Shown: positions 1 to 6,077 of the stretch, in pieces
Position numbering within the stretch: position 1 is the first letter of the stretch
How the letters are laid out: every line of letters starts with the position of its first letter
DNA from: Nitrospirales bacterium
Lineage (GTDB): Bacteria > Nitrospirota > Nitrospiria > Nitrospirales > UBA8639
DNA: 6,077 nucleotides
Assembly (NCBI GenBank): GCA_013817135.1
Contig: JACDDF010000156.1
Location: 1-6,077, forward strand
Direction of reading: 5' to 3'
Position numbers and translations under genes: made by a program
Notes under the pieces: model-generated
Seen by the model: the letters and a program-made list of their open reading frames with translations, nothing else
Told to the model about the DNA's origin: nothing
Database searches by the model: none

Positions 1-1
1 C

Positions 2-868
2 GGGCCAAATGGCGCAGGAAAAACCACGACCATGCGTATTTTGACAGGATTCATGCCCCCAACCCTAGGGACCGTTCGTATTGCAGGGTTTGATTGCCTG
101 GAAACACCCTGGGAAGTCAAAAAACATATCGGGTACCTCCCTGAAACCCCGCCTCTCTATCTGGAACTGACCGTCAGTGAATATTTAACGTTTGTGGGAA
201 GAATTAAACGACTTTCTGATGACCAATTGGCCGAACGGATGGATACCATCATTACCCAGACGGGCTTGGCTGATGTTCGGGGACGAGTCATTGGACATTT
301 ATCCCGTGGATATCGACAACGGGTTGGCTTGGCACAAGCTCTTTTGCACAATCCGCCCGTTTTGATTTTGGACGAACCAACGACAGGGTTAGACCCGAAT
401 CAAATTATTGAGATCCGGGAACTCATTAAAAGCCTGGCGGGCTCTCACACCATTCTTCTAAGTACACATCTGCTGGCCGAGGCAACCGCTATTTGCCAGC
501 GAGTCATTATCATTCACCGTGGCCGAATCGTAGCCGTGGACACGCCGGAACAGTTGGGGGCCAAACTCCGTGAATCGGAAACGCTCAGTCTGACGGTGAG
601 GCAATCCGACCCGGACCTGTTGGAGGCGCTTCATCATATTCCCGGAGTCATAAGAGTCTCTCAAGGGGCAACAGCTCACACCTATCTTCTGGACACGCAG
701 ATGGGCCGTGATATCCGAGAGGAATTGACCCAATTTGTCGTCTCACGAAATGTGGGCCTTCTGGAATTAAAAACCCAACCTCTCACCCTTGAGGATGCGT
801 TTAAGGTGCTCACACAAACCAACACTCCCAGCGGTCCCAGCACCAGCATGCCTGGTGGTCCACACTAG
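2..868 (+). CDS. ABC transporter ATP-binding protein, GldA-like (5' partial)
   Basis: This is the cytoplasmic ATPase subunit of an ABC-2 type transporter; it hydrolyses ATP to drive the membrane partner encoded next. The frame is open from base 2, and the first visible residues are the Walker A motif GPNGAGKTTT. The true start and roughly the first 35-40 residues therefore lie left of the window, and the ATG at 32 is internal. In order, the sequence shows a Q-loop region (IGYLPE, near base 150), an ABC signature LSRGYRQR (near 299-322), Walker B with catalytic Glu and D-loop (VLILDEPTTGLDP, near 358-396), and the switch His in LLSTH. A C-terminal extension of about 100 residues follows, typical of ABC-2 exporter ATPases. 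The signature LSRGYRQR rather than LSGGQ is usual in the GldA/CcmA-like group. All catalytic motifs are intact. The permease follows after 26 nt. Family assignment is firm; the substrate cannot be read from the sequence. Confidence 0.95.
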   Translation, partial: GPNGAGKTTTMRILTGFMPPTLGTVRIAGFDCLETPWEVKKHIGYLPETPPLYLELTVSEYLTFVGRIKRLSDDQLAERMDTIITQTGLADVRGRVIGHLSRGYRQRVGLAQALLHNPPVLILDEPTTGLDPNQIIEIRELIKSLAGSHTILLSTHLLAEATAICQRVIIIHRGRIVAVDTPEQLGAKLRESETLSLTVRQSDPDLLEALHHIPGVIRVSQGATAHTYLLDTQMGRDIREELTQFVVSRNVGLLELKTQPLTLEDAFKVLTQTNTPSGPSTSMPGGPH

Positions 869-894
869 CCGCGTATACCCGGATTACTCTAATT

Positions 895-1665
895 ATGAAC
901 CCCGTTCACTCGATTGTTGCCAAAGAATTACGAAGTGCTTTTGTGTCTCCAGTGGTCTATGTCATCGCGGCTATCTTTTTGGCTATCGTGGGCCTGTTGG
1001 CCTATTCCGCAGCAGCCAATGCGAGTAACCAGGCTATGCGCCTGATGCAAATTCAAAACACCTACGCACAACTCAATCTCAATGACATGCTGTTCAGGCC
1101 ACTTTTTCGAAGTATCAACCTCATCCTCATGATAATTCTGCCATTACTCACCATGCGTCTGTTCGCCGAAGAACGCAAACTCCGAACCTTCGAACTCCTT
1201 CTCACGTCTCCCATTGGCGTGAATGAAATCGTTTCTGGAAAGTTCATGAGCGTGATAATCGTCTATAGCGGCCTGTTATCACTAACAAGCCTCATCCCCA
1301 TAACACTTTCCGCCTATGCAACCTTTGATTGGCGACCGATTTATCTCGGTTATGTTGCCCTGTTCCTCCAGGGAGCCCTTTTAATATCCATTGGTCTGTT
1401 TGCCTCGGCATTGACCGAGAATCAAATTATTGCGGCTTTTTTAAGCTTTGGCTGCATCTTAGGTCTCTGGATGCTCGGGGCATTAGGAGGCATTGTTGGG
1501 GACACCACGATCGGCCACATTCTGTCCTATCTCTCTTTTAGCGAACATTATGAACGATTGATTCGCGGGCTATTCAATCTCAAAGATATTCTCTATTACG
1601 TCTCCGGCATAGCCTTTATGTGGTTTGCCGCTCACCAAGCCGTCGACGCCTACCGATGGAAGTAA
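895..1665 (+). CDS. ABC-2 type permease, GldF-like
   Basis: This is a 256-residue polytopic inner-membrane protein, the transmembrane partner of the preceding ATPase. A short cytoplasmic N-terminus (IVAKELRSAF) precedes about six hydrophobic segments, near residues 19-41, 70-90, 115-138, 145-170, 175-200 and 230-250. Between helices 2 and 3 is the conserved ABC-2 cytoplasmic motif at residues 90-117, which includes FAEERK and FELLLTSPIG; this probably forms the coupling helix that contacts the ATPase. Length and layout match the GldF/ABC2_membrane_2 type of permease, where one copy is expected to dimerise. The ATG at 895 has no convincing Shine-Dalgarno sequence. It lies 26 nt after the ATPase stop, so translation may be coupled. 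Its end overlaps the start of the next gene. The ABC-2 assignment is strong; the name GldF-like rests on the GldG-like neighbour. Confidence 0.93.
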   Translation: MNPVHSIVAKELRSAFVSPVVYVIAAIFLAIVGLLAYSAAANASNQAMRLMQIQNTYAQLNLNDMLFRPLFRSINLILMIILPLLTMRLFAEERKLRTFELLLTSPIGVNEIVSGKFMSVIIVYSGLLSLTSLIPITLSAYATFDWRPIYLGYVALFLQGALLISIGLFASALTENQIIAAFLSFGCILGLWMLGALGGIVGDTTIGHILSYLSFSEHYERLIRGLFNLKDILYYVSGIAFMWFAAHQAVDAYRWK

Positions 1666-3179
1666 CCCGTGTGCCCTCAATTCTCGGAATAGCCGGAACC
1701 ATATTAGCCCTTATCGGACTTGGTCTCCCCTTGTTCCATCCTGCTGGAGGGAGCCTCTCCTCAATCCTGCTCGGCCTGGGGACACTCTGCCTCCTGGGCT
1801 ATTTCGCCTTCCATTTTCGCAGCCTCACCGCGTTAGCTCGAACCCCGTCTACCCGACTTGGTGCACACAGCCTGTTTTCGGTCCTGCTTGCAGGCATCGT
1901 CGTTGCCTTACTCAATTTTCTCGCAGCCAAGCATGCGCCGGAATGGGATTTCTCAGAGACGCAAAATTTCACCTTGAGCCGACAGACCTATCAAGTCCTT
2001 CGAACTCTTCCAAGAGAAGTGAACATGACTGCCTTCACCCATGAAGGAAGCCCTGGCTATGGTGGCTACCAGGATCTATTGACGACCTATGCGAAGGAAA
2101 GTCCTCTCATCACGCTGACCTTCATCGATCCTGAACGCCAACCAGATAAGGCAAAAGAGTATCAGGTGTCTCGCATCGATACCGTCGTGGTAGAAAGCGG
2201 TTCCCAAAAAGTCTATCTCCAACGGTCCGCTGAAGCCGACATGACCAATGCGCTGCTCCGCGTCACACAAGACACAAAAAAGCGCATTGACTTTGTCACA
2301 GGCCATGGCGAAAAAAGTCTTTCTGACACAGAATCGTCAGGATTATCTCGTGCAGGCGATGCTTTGACAAAGCAAGGCTATGCGGTCGGGACAGTGGATT
2401 GGCAAGACACGGCTTCCCACGAAGCAGCAGTCCTCATCGTGGCCTCCTCCACCCAAGCCGTATCCTCTGAGGACCAACACGGGATAAGTCAATTTTTAAA
2501 AAAAGGCGGTCGGGTGCTAGTGATGGTCGATCCAGGCAGTGACGCTTCTTTAGATCCCCTGATCACACCTTGGGGTATTCAATTGGGGGCCGGCATCCTG
2601 GCCGATGAACAGGATCGCTTGGGACGTGGAAGTCCCACCGCGTTGCTCGTTCGCACCTTTACGACTCATGACATCACCGAAGACTTCACGACTCCTATTC
2701 TGTTTCCCGTGTCCCGCTCAGTCAGTTTCAACCCAGCACAAGGAAACACCTGGGAGTTTGTCGCCTTAGCGCAAACTTCTCCAGAAAGCTGGGAAGAAAC
2801 GGACCTGCTGAATCCTCAACCGGAATTCACTGCGGGCCAAGACGCGAAGGGCCCATACACGGTCGCCGGCCTCTTGACCCTGAAATCCAGCGATCAGACC
2901 CCACAGGCTCAATCTGCCGTCCTCATCGTGGGTAATGCCGCGTTTGCAACTAATGGGTATCTGACCTATCCGGGAAACACGGACTTTTTCCTAAAAGCAA
3001 TCGCATGGCTCGCTCAAGAGGACGCCTTAGTTTCTCTGACACCAAAAGATCCGGCCTTTCATCCATTCATACCGAATCCCTCGCAGGAACAAGCGCTCGT
3101 GTTTTTTCAGGTCCTGTTCCTTCCACTCCTCACCTTATGTATCGGTTTATCCGTTTGGAAAAGGCGGCGAAGTTTATAA
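1656..3179 (+). CDS. GldG-family ABC transporter auxiliary protein (ABC_transp_aux-like)
   Basis: This is a 507-residue membrane-anchored accessory protein of the GldG / ABC_transp_aux family, encoded directly after the ABC permease as in Bacteroidetes gldF-gldG. Three hydrophobic segments lie near residues 8-27, 33-53 and 70-91. A large extracytoplasmic region follows (about 95-475), then a C-terminal membrane helix (480-500) with a basic tail WKRRRSL. Family hallmarks are DFSETQNFTLSRQT at 98-111, where the soluble domain begins; VTGHGEKSL near 214-222, typical of the Rossmann-like GldG core; and LKKGGRVLVMVDPG near 281-294. Its role is inferred to be a periplasmic accessory or substrate-engaging subunit; no enzyme activity is evident. 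The chosen ATG overlaps the permease stop by 10 nt. A GTG at 1671, with GGAAG at 1658-1662 eight bases upstream, is a credible alternative giving 502 residues. An ATG at 1620 is unlikely because its first 12 residues are not family-like. Confidence 0.9.
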   Translation: MEVTRVPSILGIAGTILALIGLGLPLFHPAGGSLSSILLGLGTLCLLGYFAFHFRSLTALARTPSTRLGAHSLFSVLLAGIVVALLNFLAAKHAPEWDFSETQNFTLSRQTYQVLRTLPREVNMTAFTHEGSPGYGGYQDLLTTYAKESPLITLTFIDPERQPDKAKEYQVSRIDTVVVESGSQKVYLQRSAEADMTNALLRVTQDTKKRIDFVTGHGEKSLSDTESSGLSRAGDALTKQGYAVGTVDWQDTASHEAAVLIVASSTQAVSSEDQHGISQFLKKGGRVLVMVDPGSDASLDPLITPWGIQLGAGILADEQDRLGRGSPTALLVRTFTTHDITEDFTTPILFPVSRSVSFNPAQGNTWEFVALAQTSPESWEETDLLNPQPEFTAGQDAKGPYTVAGLLTLKSSDQTPQAQSAVLIVGNAAFATNGYLTYPGNTDFFLKAIAWLAQEDALVSLTPKDPAFHPFIPNPSQEQALVFFQVLFLPLLTLCIGLSVWKRRRSL

Positions 3180-3180
3180 C

Positions 3181-4554
3181 ATGATAAATCCCGTTCGAGT
3201 GACACTCATCCTGGCCCTGGTCGTTCTTAGCTTGGGAGGCTATATCCTCCTCTTTGATATCCCTCAATCCCGCCAACTGGAAAAACAAGAAACCCAGGAA
3301 CGACAGATCCTGCCGTTTGATGACCGGGCGATCACGCAGATCACCTGGGCCACTTCCACGGACACCATCCGTCTCGAACGTGATGACCAATGGCGGTGGA
3401 TGCTGACGGAACCCATGCGGACACCGGCGGATGCGCGTGAAATCCGCGGGATCCTACGAGCCCTGACGATAGGAAAAATCAAAAGGCATATCGAAGATGG
3501 TCCAAGTAATTTGTCAGCATACGGATTAGCTCCCCCTTATCTCACGCTCACCCTGACCACTCCGACTGAAACCCAGGAAATGGCTCTAGGAGATGCCGGT
3601 CCCTTTGCTCCCTCCTTGTACGTCCAAACGAAACCAGACAATCAGGTCGTACTCACCACGTTGGATGTGATGACCTTTGCCCAAAAGTCTCTCACGAACT
3701 TTCGGCTCAAAGACTTATTATTTTTCGAGCGGGATCGAGTCCTGGAGCTTCACATTCAACTCGGATCAACCACCATGATTATGACACGAATGGCAGGAGC
3801 CCATAGCTTGACGCCGAATTGGATGTTTCAAAGTCCCCTGAAAGGACCCGCAGACAAAATAGCTGTGAGCACAATCCTTATGGATTTGGGAGGCCTGGCC
3901 GCCACAGGGTTCGTTGACACCGAGGAAGAGAAGAATCGGATTCTGGGGCAACCAGCCCGCATTCAGGCTACGATACAAATCGTAGAAGGCGCACGCACAC
4001 ACCATCTTGAACTCTATCAATTTGCTGATCCAGAAAAAGCCTATGCCATCACGTCTGCCTCCGGCCCACTCTATGAGATTCCCACGGGGATCCTGAAACC
4101 CATCACTCAAGGCATGTTTCATTTTCAAGACAAACGTCTCTTTGGTATGGAAGTCGCCGATATTGCTATGCTGACCGTCCACACCCCACAGGACCACTAT
4201 ATCCTCATTAATCAACACGATGAGTGGAGGTTAGAGGACAATCCTTCAGCAGAGATAGACCAGGAAGTTGTGAAACTTTTTGTCAGTCGGATCGTGGACG
4301 CGCCAGCAGAAATATTCCACCCCGATTCCTCTCCCGCCTCAAAAGACCATGGGATGGCCTCACCCAACGCCACAATTTCCGGTATGAACCGCAAGGGACA
4401 GGAAATCGGACAATTAATTTTGGGAAAGAGGGAACGGGGACTGGCCTTCGCCAAAGGTGCAGGCTTGCCAGGTTTATACCAGGTCCGATCGGCTGTTCTT
4501 GATCAAATACCCCAAAAAATCCAACTGAAACGGCAAGCCGTCTCGACCAAATAG
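3181..4554 (+). CDS. DUF4340 domain-containing membrane-anchored protein
   Basis: This 457-residue protein has one N-terminal membrane helix (residues 6-25), followed by a soluble region presumably outside the inner membrane. It belongs to the DUF4340 family, whose biochemical function is unknown to me. It is commonly encoded beside GldG-like proteins, as here, which suggests an accessory part of the same ABC complex. The soluble part shows a recurring pattern: W/hydrophobic-x-L-x-x-P, then AD or ID, then an amphipathic helix. It appears as WRWMLTEPMRTPAD (72-85), NWMFQSPLKGPAD (213-225) and EWRLEDNPSAEID (348-360). Each copy leads to a Y-x-(V/I) strand and a helix, so the protein seems to be three related segments of about 100-140 residues, the last one shorter. 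The start ATG lies 1 nt after the upstream stop, indicating translational coupling; upstream purines (AAGGCGG, 3161-3167) are rather far away. No clear terminator follows. Confidence 0.88.
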   Translation: MINPVRVTLILALVVLSLGGYILLFDIPQSRQLEKQETQERQILPFDDRAITQITWATSTDTIRLERDDQWRWMLTEPMRTPADAREIRGILRALTIGKIKRHIEDGPSNLSAYGLAPPYLTLTLTTPTETQEMALGDAGPFAPSLYVQTKPDNQVVLTTLDVMTFAQKSLTNFRLKDLLFFERDRVLELHIQLGSTTMIMTRMAGAHSLTPNWMFQSPLKGPADKIAVSTILMDLGGLAATGFVDTEEEKNRILGQPARIQATIQIVEGARTHHLELYQFADPEKAYAITSASGPLYEIPTGILKPITQGMFHFQDKRLFGMEVADIAMLTVHTPQDHYILINQHDEWRLEDNPSAEIDQEVVKLFVSRIVDAPAEIFHPDSSPASKDHGMASPNATISGMNRKGQEIGQLILGKRERGLAFAKGAGLPGLYQVRSAVLDQIPQKIQLKRQAVSTK

Positions 4555-4574
4555 ACTTCCCTCCCATCCACGCT

Positions 4575-4655
4575 TCAGACCTTAATTACCGTACATTCTC
4601 CTTTGGGGTGGGCAGGACAGCAACAGTTGGTCACGATCATGAAGGAACCCAACAC
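4575..4655 (-). CDS. Putative cysteine-rich small protein (26 aa, unconfirmed)
   Basis: This is a tiny reading frame just downstream of the lipoprotein gene on the same strand. Starting at GTG (4655) it encodes 26 residues; starting at the internal ATG (4640) it encodes 21. The notable stretch is TNCCCPAHPKGEC, with three adjacent cysteines plus a fourth, a His and two prolines, and the protein ends TVIKV. Such clustering could bind a metal or an iron-sulphur centre, but this is inference. The argument for translation is a perfect AGGAGGG at 4667-4673, which otherwise has no gene to serve. Its spacing to GTG is 11-12 nt, slightly long, and to ATG about 26 nt, too long unless a hairpin shortens it. 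I do not recognise a family. It may equally be a chance frame, given its length. Confidence 0.35.
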   Translation of the reverse strand: MLGSFMIVTNCCCPAHPKGECTVIKV

Positions 4656-4668
4656 TTCCGGAGGTTCC
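4644..4668. repeat. Short inverted repeat (6-bp stem, 13-nt loop)
   Basis: GGAACC at 4644-4649 is complementary to GGTTCC at 4663-4668, with a 13-base loop containing a second small palindrome (TCCGGA). It lies in the convergent gap between the DUF4340 gene and the lipoprotein gene. Neither side is followed by a run of T, so it is not a convincing rho-independent terminator for either strand. On the minus strand it lies between the AGGAGGG site and the ATG at 4640, so it could affect translation of the cysteine-rich frame. Confidence 0.35.
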
Positions 4669-4673
4669 CTCCT
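4667..4673 (-). promoter_or_regulatory. Shine-Dalgarno-like AGGAGGG overlapping the lipoprotein stop
   Basis: The minus strand reads AGGAGGG here, a full match to the anti-Shine-Dalgarno sequence, and its first bases overlap the TAG stop of the lipoprotein gene. A ribosome-binding site at this position suggests a second gene translated directly after the lipoprotein. The nearest usable start is GTG at 4655. Confidence 0.45.
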
Positions 4674-4866
4674 AACGTGATGGAGTTTGTTGGCCTTCTT
4701 CCTGGCCCATCTTTTTAAAGAACCGATCGGAATCCTGCTGAATGTCTTTTTTGGACGGGTCCGATTGAGGTTCGGGTGCGGAAGAACACCCCACCATCAT
4801 TGTTCCCATCAGGATAACAGCACACATGATGACAGTCGTCTGAGTTGTGACATGACTCCAAGTCAT
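4672..4866 (-). CDS. Small predicted lipoprotein (64 aa)
   Basis: This 64-residue protein has an N-terminal signal of lipoprotein type. A hydrophobic stretch lies at residues 11-25 and a lipobox-like MVGC ends at Cys27, the expected site of lipid attachment after signal peptidase II cleavage. Met at -3 and the absence of Lys/Arg in the n-region make the signal slightly atypical. The mature part is only 38 residues, hydrophilic and charged (KKDIQQ, DRFFKKMGQEE), with no recognised domain. Ser at +2 would favour the outer membrane under the enterobacterial rule, if that rule applies here. The start is well fixed by GGAGGAG seven bases upstream of the ATG. It is transcribed opposite to both flanking large genes, so it has its own promoter. 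I do not recognise the family. The overlapping plus-strand frame 4687-4989 lacks comparable support. Confidence 0.8.
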   Translation of the reverse strand: MTWSHVTTQTTVIMCAVILMGTMMVGCSSAPEPQSDPSKKDIQQDSDRFFKKMGQEEGQQTPSR

Positions 4867-4873
4867 AATCGTT

Positions 4874-4880
4874 CTCCTCC
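4874..4880 (-). promoter_or_regulatory. Strong ribosome-binding site of the lipoprotein gene
   Basis: The minus strand reads GGAGGAG, followed by a 7-base spacer and the ATG at 4866. This near-ideal site decides the start codon and is the main evidence that the short lipoprotein frame is genuinely expressed. Confidence 0.85.
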
Positions 4881-5041
4881 AGAATCAATTGAACAGGTGA
4901 TGGATTTCCATAGAACATTGAAGCCATCATACCCTACATCGGACACCGAGCATCGATCAACACACAGACTTGAATTGACTGAGATATAAGGGTCTGCTAC
5001 CGTTTTGCCATCTTAAAATCTCACAATCACACCCTTAGAGT
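4881..5041. promoter_or_regulatory. Divergent intergenic region, presumed promoters for lipoprotein and transketolase
   Basis: The two flanking genes point away from each other, so promoters for both must lie here unless transcripts read in from further away. Candidate -10 hexamers with one mismatch to TATAAT are TATGAT on the minus strand (4926-4931) and TATAAG (4985-4990) or TAAAAT (5014-5019) on the plus strand. None has a good -35 element at 16-18 bases, so no promoter is called precisely. A weak 5-bp inverted repeat (CTCAC 5020-5024, GTGAG 5040-5044) touches the transketolase ribosome-binding site. No riboswitch-like structure or operator was recognised. Confidence 0.35.
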
Positions 5042-5047
5042 GAGGAG
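5042..5047 (+). promoter_or_regulatory. Strong ribosome-binding site of the transketolase gene
   Basis: GAGGAG lies six bases before GTG at 5054. It fixes the start at GTG. The first in-frame ATG would be at residue 54, inside the conserved catalytic domain, and cannot be the start. Confidence 0.85.
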
Positions 5048-5053
5048 CCAACT

Positions 5054-6077
5054 GTGACCACCCACGCTTCATCCCAGCTTCCTGAACTTTTACGTCAAAA
5101 AGCCGATCAACTCCGCATCCATAGCATTCGCGCCACCACCAAAGCGGGAAGCGGACATCCGACCAGTTGCTGCTCCGCGGCGGATATTGTGGCCACCTTA
5201 TTTTTCTCGGTCATGCGATTTGATCCTAAAACCCCACGCAACCCGGACAACGATCGATTTGTCTTATCCAAGGGTCATGCGGCCCCGTTACTCTATGCCG
5301 CCTGGGCGGAAGCCGGGTTATTCGACCCTAAACAGTTGCTCGAACTCCGGACGCTCGAATCCGACCTCGAAGGTCATCCCACTCCCCGCCTGTCGTTTGT
5401 CGATATGGCCACCGGATCTCTGGGGCAAGGCTTGTCGGTGGGTGTCGGCATTGCCTTAAATAATAAATACCTGGACAAGTCTTCAGCCCGAACCTATGTG
5501 GTATTGGGCGATGGGGAATCGGTCGAAGGATCAGTGTGGGAGGCCGCCGATATTGCCAGGAATTTCCAATTAGATAATTTGTGCGGCATTGTGGACATTA
5601 ATCGGCTTGGACAATCGGATCCCACGATGCTGGAACATGACCTGACCACCTACCAGGCCCGATGGGAGGGATTTGGCTGGCATACCATCTGCCTGGATGG
5701 GCACAATCACGCTGAACTCCTCAACGCCTTTGCAGAGGCCGCTCAGACCCGCACGAAGCCCACCATGATTCTGGCCAAAACGTTAAAAGGAAAAGGTATT
5801 CCGTTCGCCGAAGATCACCCTGGTTGGCACGGAAAGCCTCTCAATGCACAACAAGCAGAAGAAGTGATCACCGCATTGACTCAGTCGCTACCGTCACCAT
5901 CTCCGAAGCTTTCCATAGCTGCACCCATACCCGTTCAACGGCCCAAGAGCGCCATCCAACTACTGCCAGCCCCAAAGTATGAGCCAACCGATTTGGTGGC
6001 CACTCGAGAGGCATTTGGAGAGGCATTAGCACAACTGGGAGTGGTCAATTCCCTGGTAGTCGCGCTGGATGCCGATG
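5054..6077 (+). CDS. tkt: Transketolase (3' partial)
   Basis: This cytoplasmic, thiamine-diphosphate- and divalent-metal-dependent enzyme moves two-carbon ketol units between sugar phosphates, linking the pentose phosphate or Calvin-type pathways to glycolysis. The window holds 341 codons: the complete N-terminal cofactor domain, a proline-rich linker (about residues 280-312), and the start of the pyrimidine-binding domain (ATREAFGEALAQLG, then VVALDAD at the edge). Visible catalytic and cofactor features are His35 in GSGHPTS, His75 in LSKGHAAP, GSLGQG (121-126), and the thiamine-diphosphate/metal motif from GDGE (152-155) to DINRLGQSD (181-189). Asp153 and Asn183 are the expected metal ligands. 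Wording such as KAGSGHPTSCC and DINRLGQSDP is closer to animal TKT than to E. coli TktA as I remember them. It reads as one full-length-type protein, not the split two-subunit form. The start is GTG with a strong ribosome-binding site. The remaining C-terminal half lies outside the window. Confidence 0.96.
   Translation, partial: MTTHASSQLPELLRQKADQLRIHSIRATTKAGSGHPTSCCSAADIVATLFFSVMRFDPKTPRNPDNDRFVLSKGHAAPLLYAAWAEAGLFDPKQLLELRTLESDLEGHPTPRLSFVDMATGSLGQGLSVGVGIALNNKYLDKSSARTYVVLGDGESVEGSVWEAADIARNFQLDNLCGIVDINRLGQSDPTMLEHDLTTYQARWEGFGWHTICLDGHNHAELLNAFAEAAQTRTKPTMILAKTLKGKGIPFAEDHPGWHGKPLNAQQAEEVITALTQSLPSPSPKLSIAAPIPVQRPKSAIQLLPAPKYEPTDLVATREAFGEALAQLGVVNSLVVALDAD

Noticed and set aside
789..1028. 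Plus-strand frame bridging the ATPase end and permease start
   Set aside because: It is a shifted reading of two well-supported genes, with no domain or ribosome-binding site.
3766..4218. Minus-strand frame of 150 codons inside the DUF4340 gene
   Set aside because: It lies wholly antisense to a well-supported coding region, has no family-like motifs, and its length can arise by chance from plus-strand codon use.
4644..4668. Rho-independent terminator between the converging genes
   Set aside because: The stem is only 6 bp and neither strand has a following T run, so it is kept only as an inverted repeat.
4715..4930. Second minus-strand frame (71 codons) overlapping the lipoprotein gene
   Set aside because: It has no ribosome-binding site at its start, and its His/Cys-rich sequence comes from reading the lipoprotein codons out of frame.
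4687..4989. Plus-strand reading frame of 100 codons across the lipoprotein gene
   Set aside because: It has no Shine-Dalgarno site or recognisable domain and is antisense to the lipoprotein frame, which has a lipobox and an ideal ribosome-binding site.
5020..5044. Possible regulatory hairpin (CTCAC/GTGAG) masking the transketolase ribosome-binding site
   Set aside because: The stem is only five base pairs with a 15-base loop, which is expected by chance and probably unstable.
5187..5459. Plus-strand frame of 90 codons inside the transketolase
   Set aside because: It is out of frame with a strongly conserved enzyme and lacks any independent support.

Overview
The window appears to be a bacterial chromosomal segment of roughly balanced base composition, densely packed with genes. 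No phage, transposon, CRISPR or RNA gene was seen. The gene content is a GldA/GldF/GldG-type ABC cassette with a DUF4340 protein, a small lipoprotein, and a full-length-type transketolase close to the animal TKT type. This would fit a Gram-negative environmental lineage such as Nitrospirota (Nitrospira-like). That placement rests on remembered gene content, not on a marker gene, and is tentative.

Bases 2-4554 (+) hold a tightly packed four-gene operon. It comprises an ABC ATPase whose 5' end lies outside the window, an ABC-2 type six-helix permease, a membrane-anchored GldG/ABC_transp_aux-family protein, and a membrane-anchored DUF4340 protein made of three related segments. The spacings are 26 nt, a 10 nt overlap, and 1 nt. 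The ATPase and permease would form the membrane pump. The GldG-like and DUF4340 proteins each project a large soluble domain on the outer side of the inner membrane and probably act as accessory subunits. The transported substrate is unknown.

Bases 4555-5053 lie between the operon and the next large gene. On the minus strand there is a 64-residue lipoprotein gene with a near-perfect Shine-Dalgarno site (4672-4866). Immediately downstream, a second strong Shine-Dalgarno sequence overlaps the lipoprotein stop codon and precedes a tiny cysteine-rich reading frame (4575-4655) that could be an unannotated small protein. A short inverted repeat lies between that Shine-Dalgarno site and the first ATG. 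These minus-strand genes converge on the operon and diverge from the gene to the right.

Bases 5054-6077 (+) hold the first 341 codons of a transketolase. It starts at GTG behind a strong Shine-Dalgarno site, carries the whole thiamine-diphosphate-binding domain, and runs off the right edge. It serves the pentose phosphate or Calvin-type sugar interconversions and has no evident functional link to the ABC cassette.

Most of the window is recognisable by family. The least explained parts are the job of the GldG-like/DUF4340 pair and the cysteine-rich mini-ORF.
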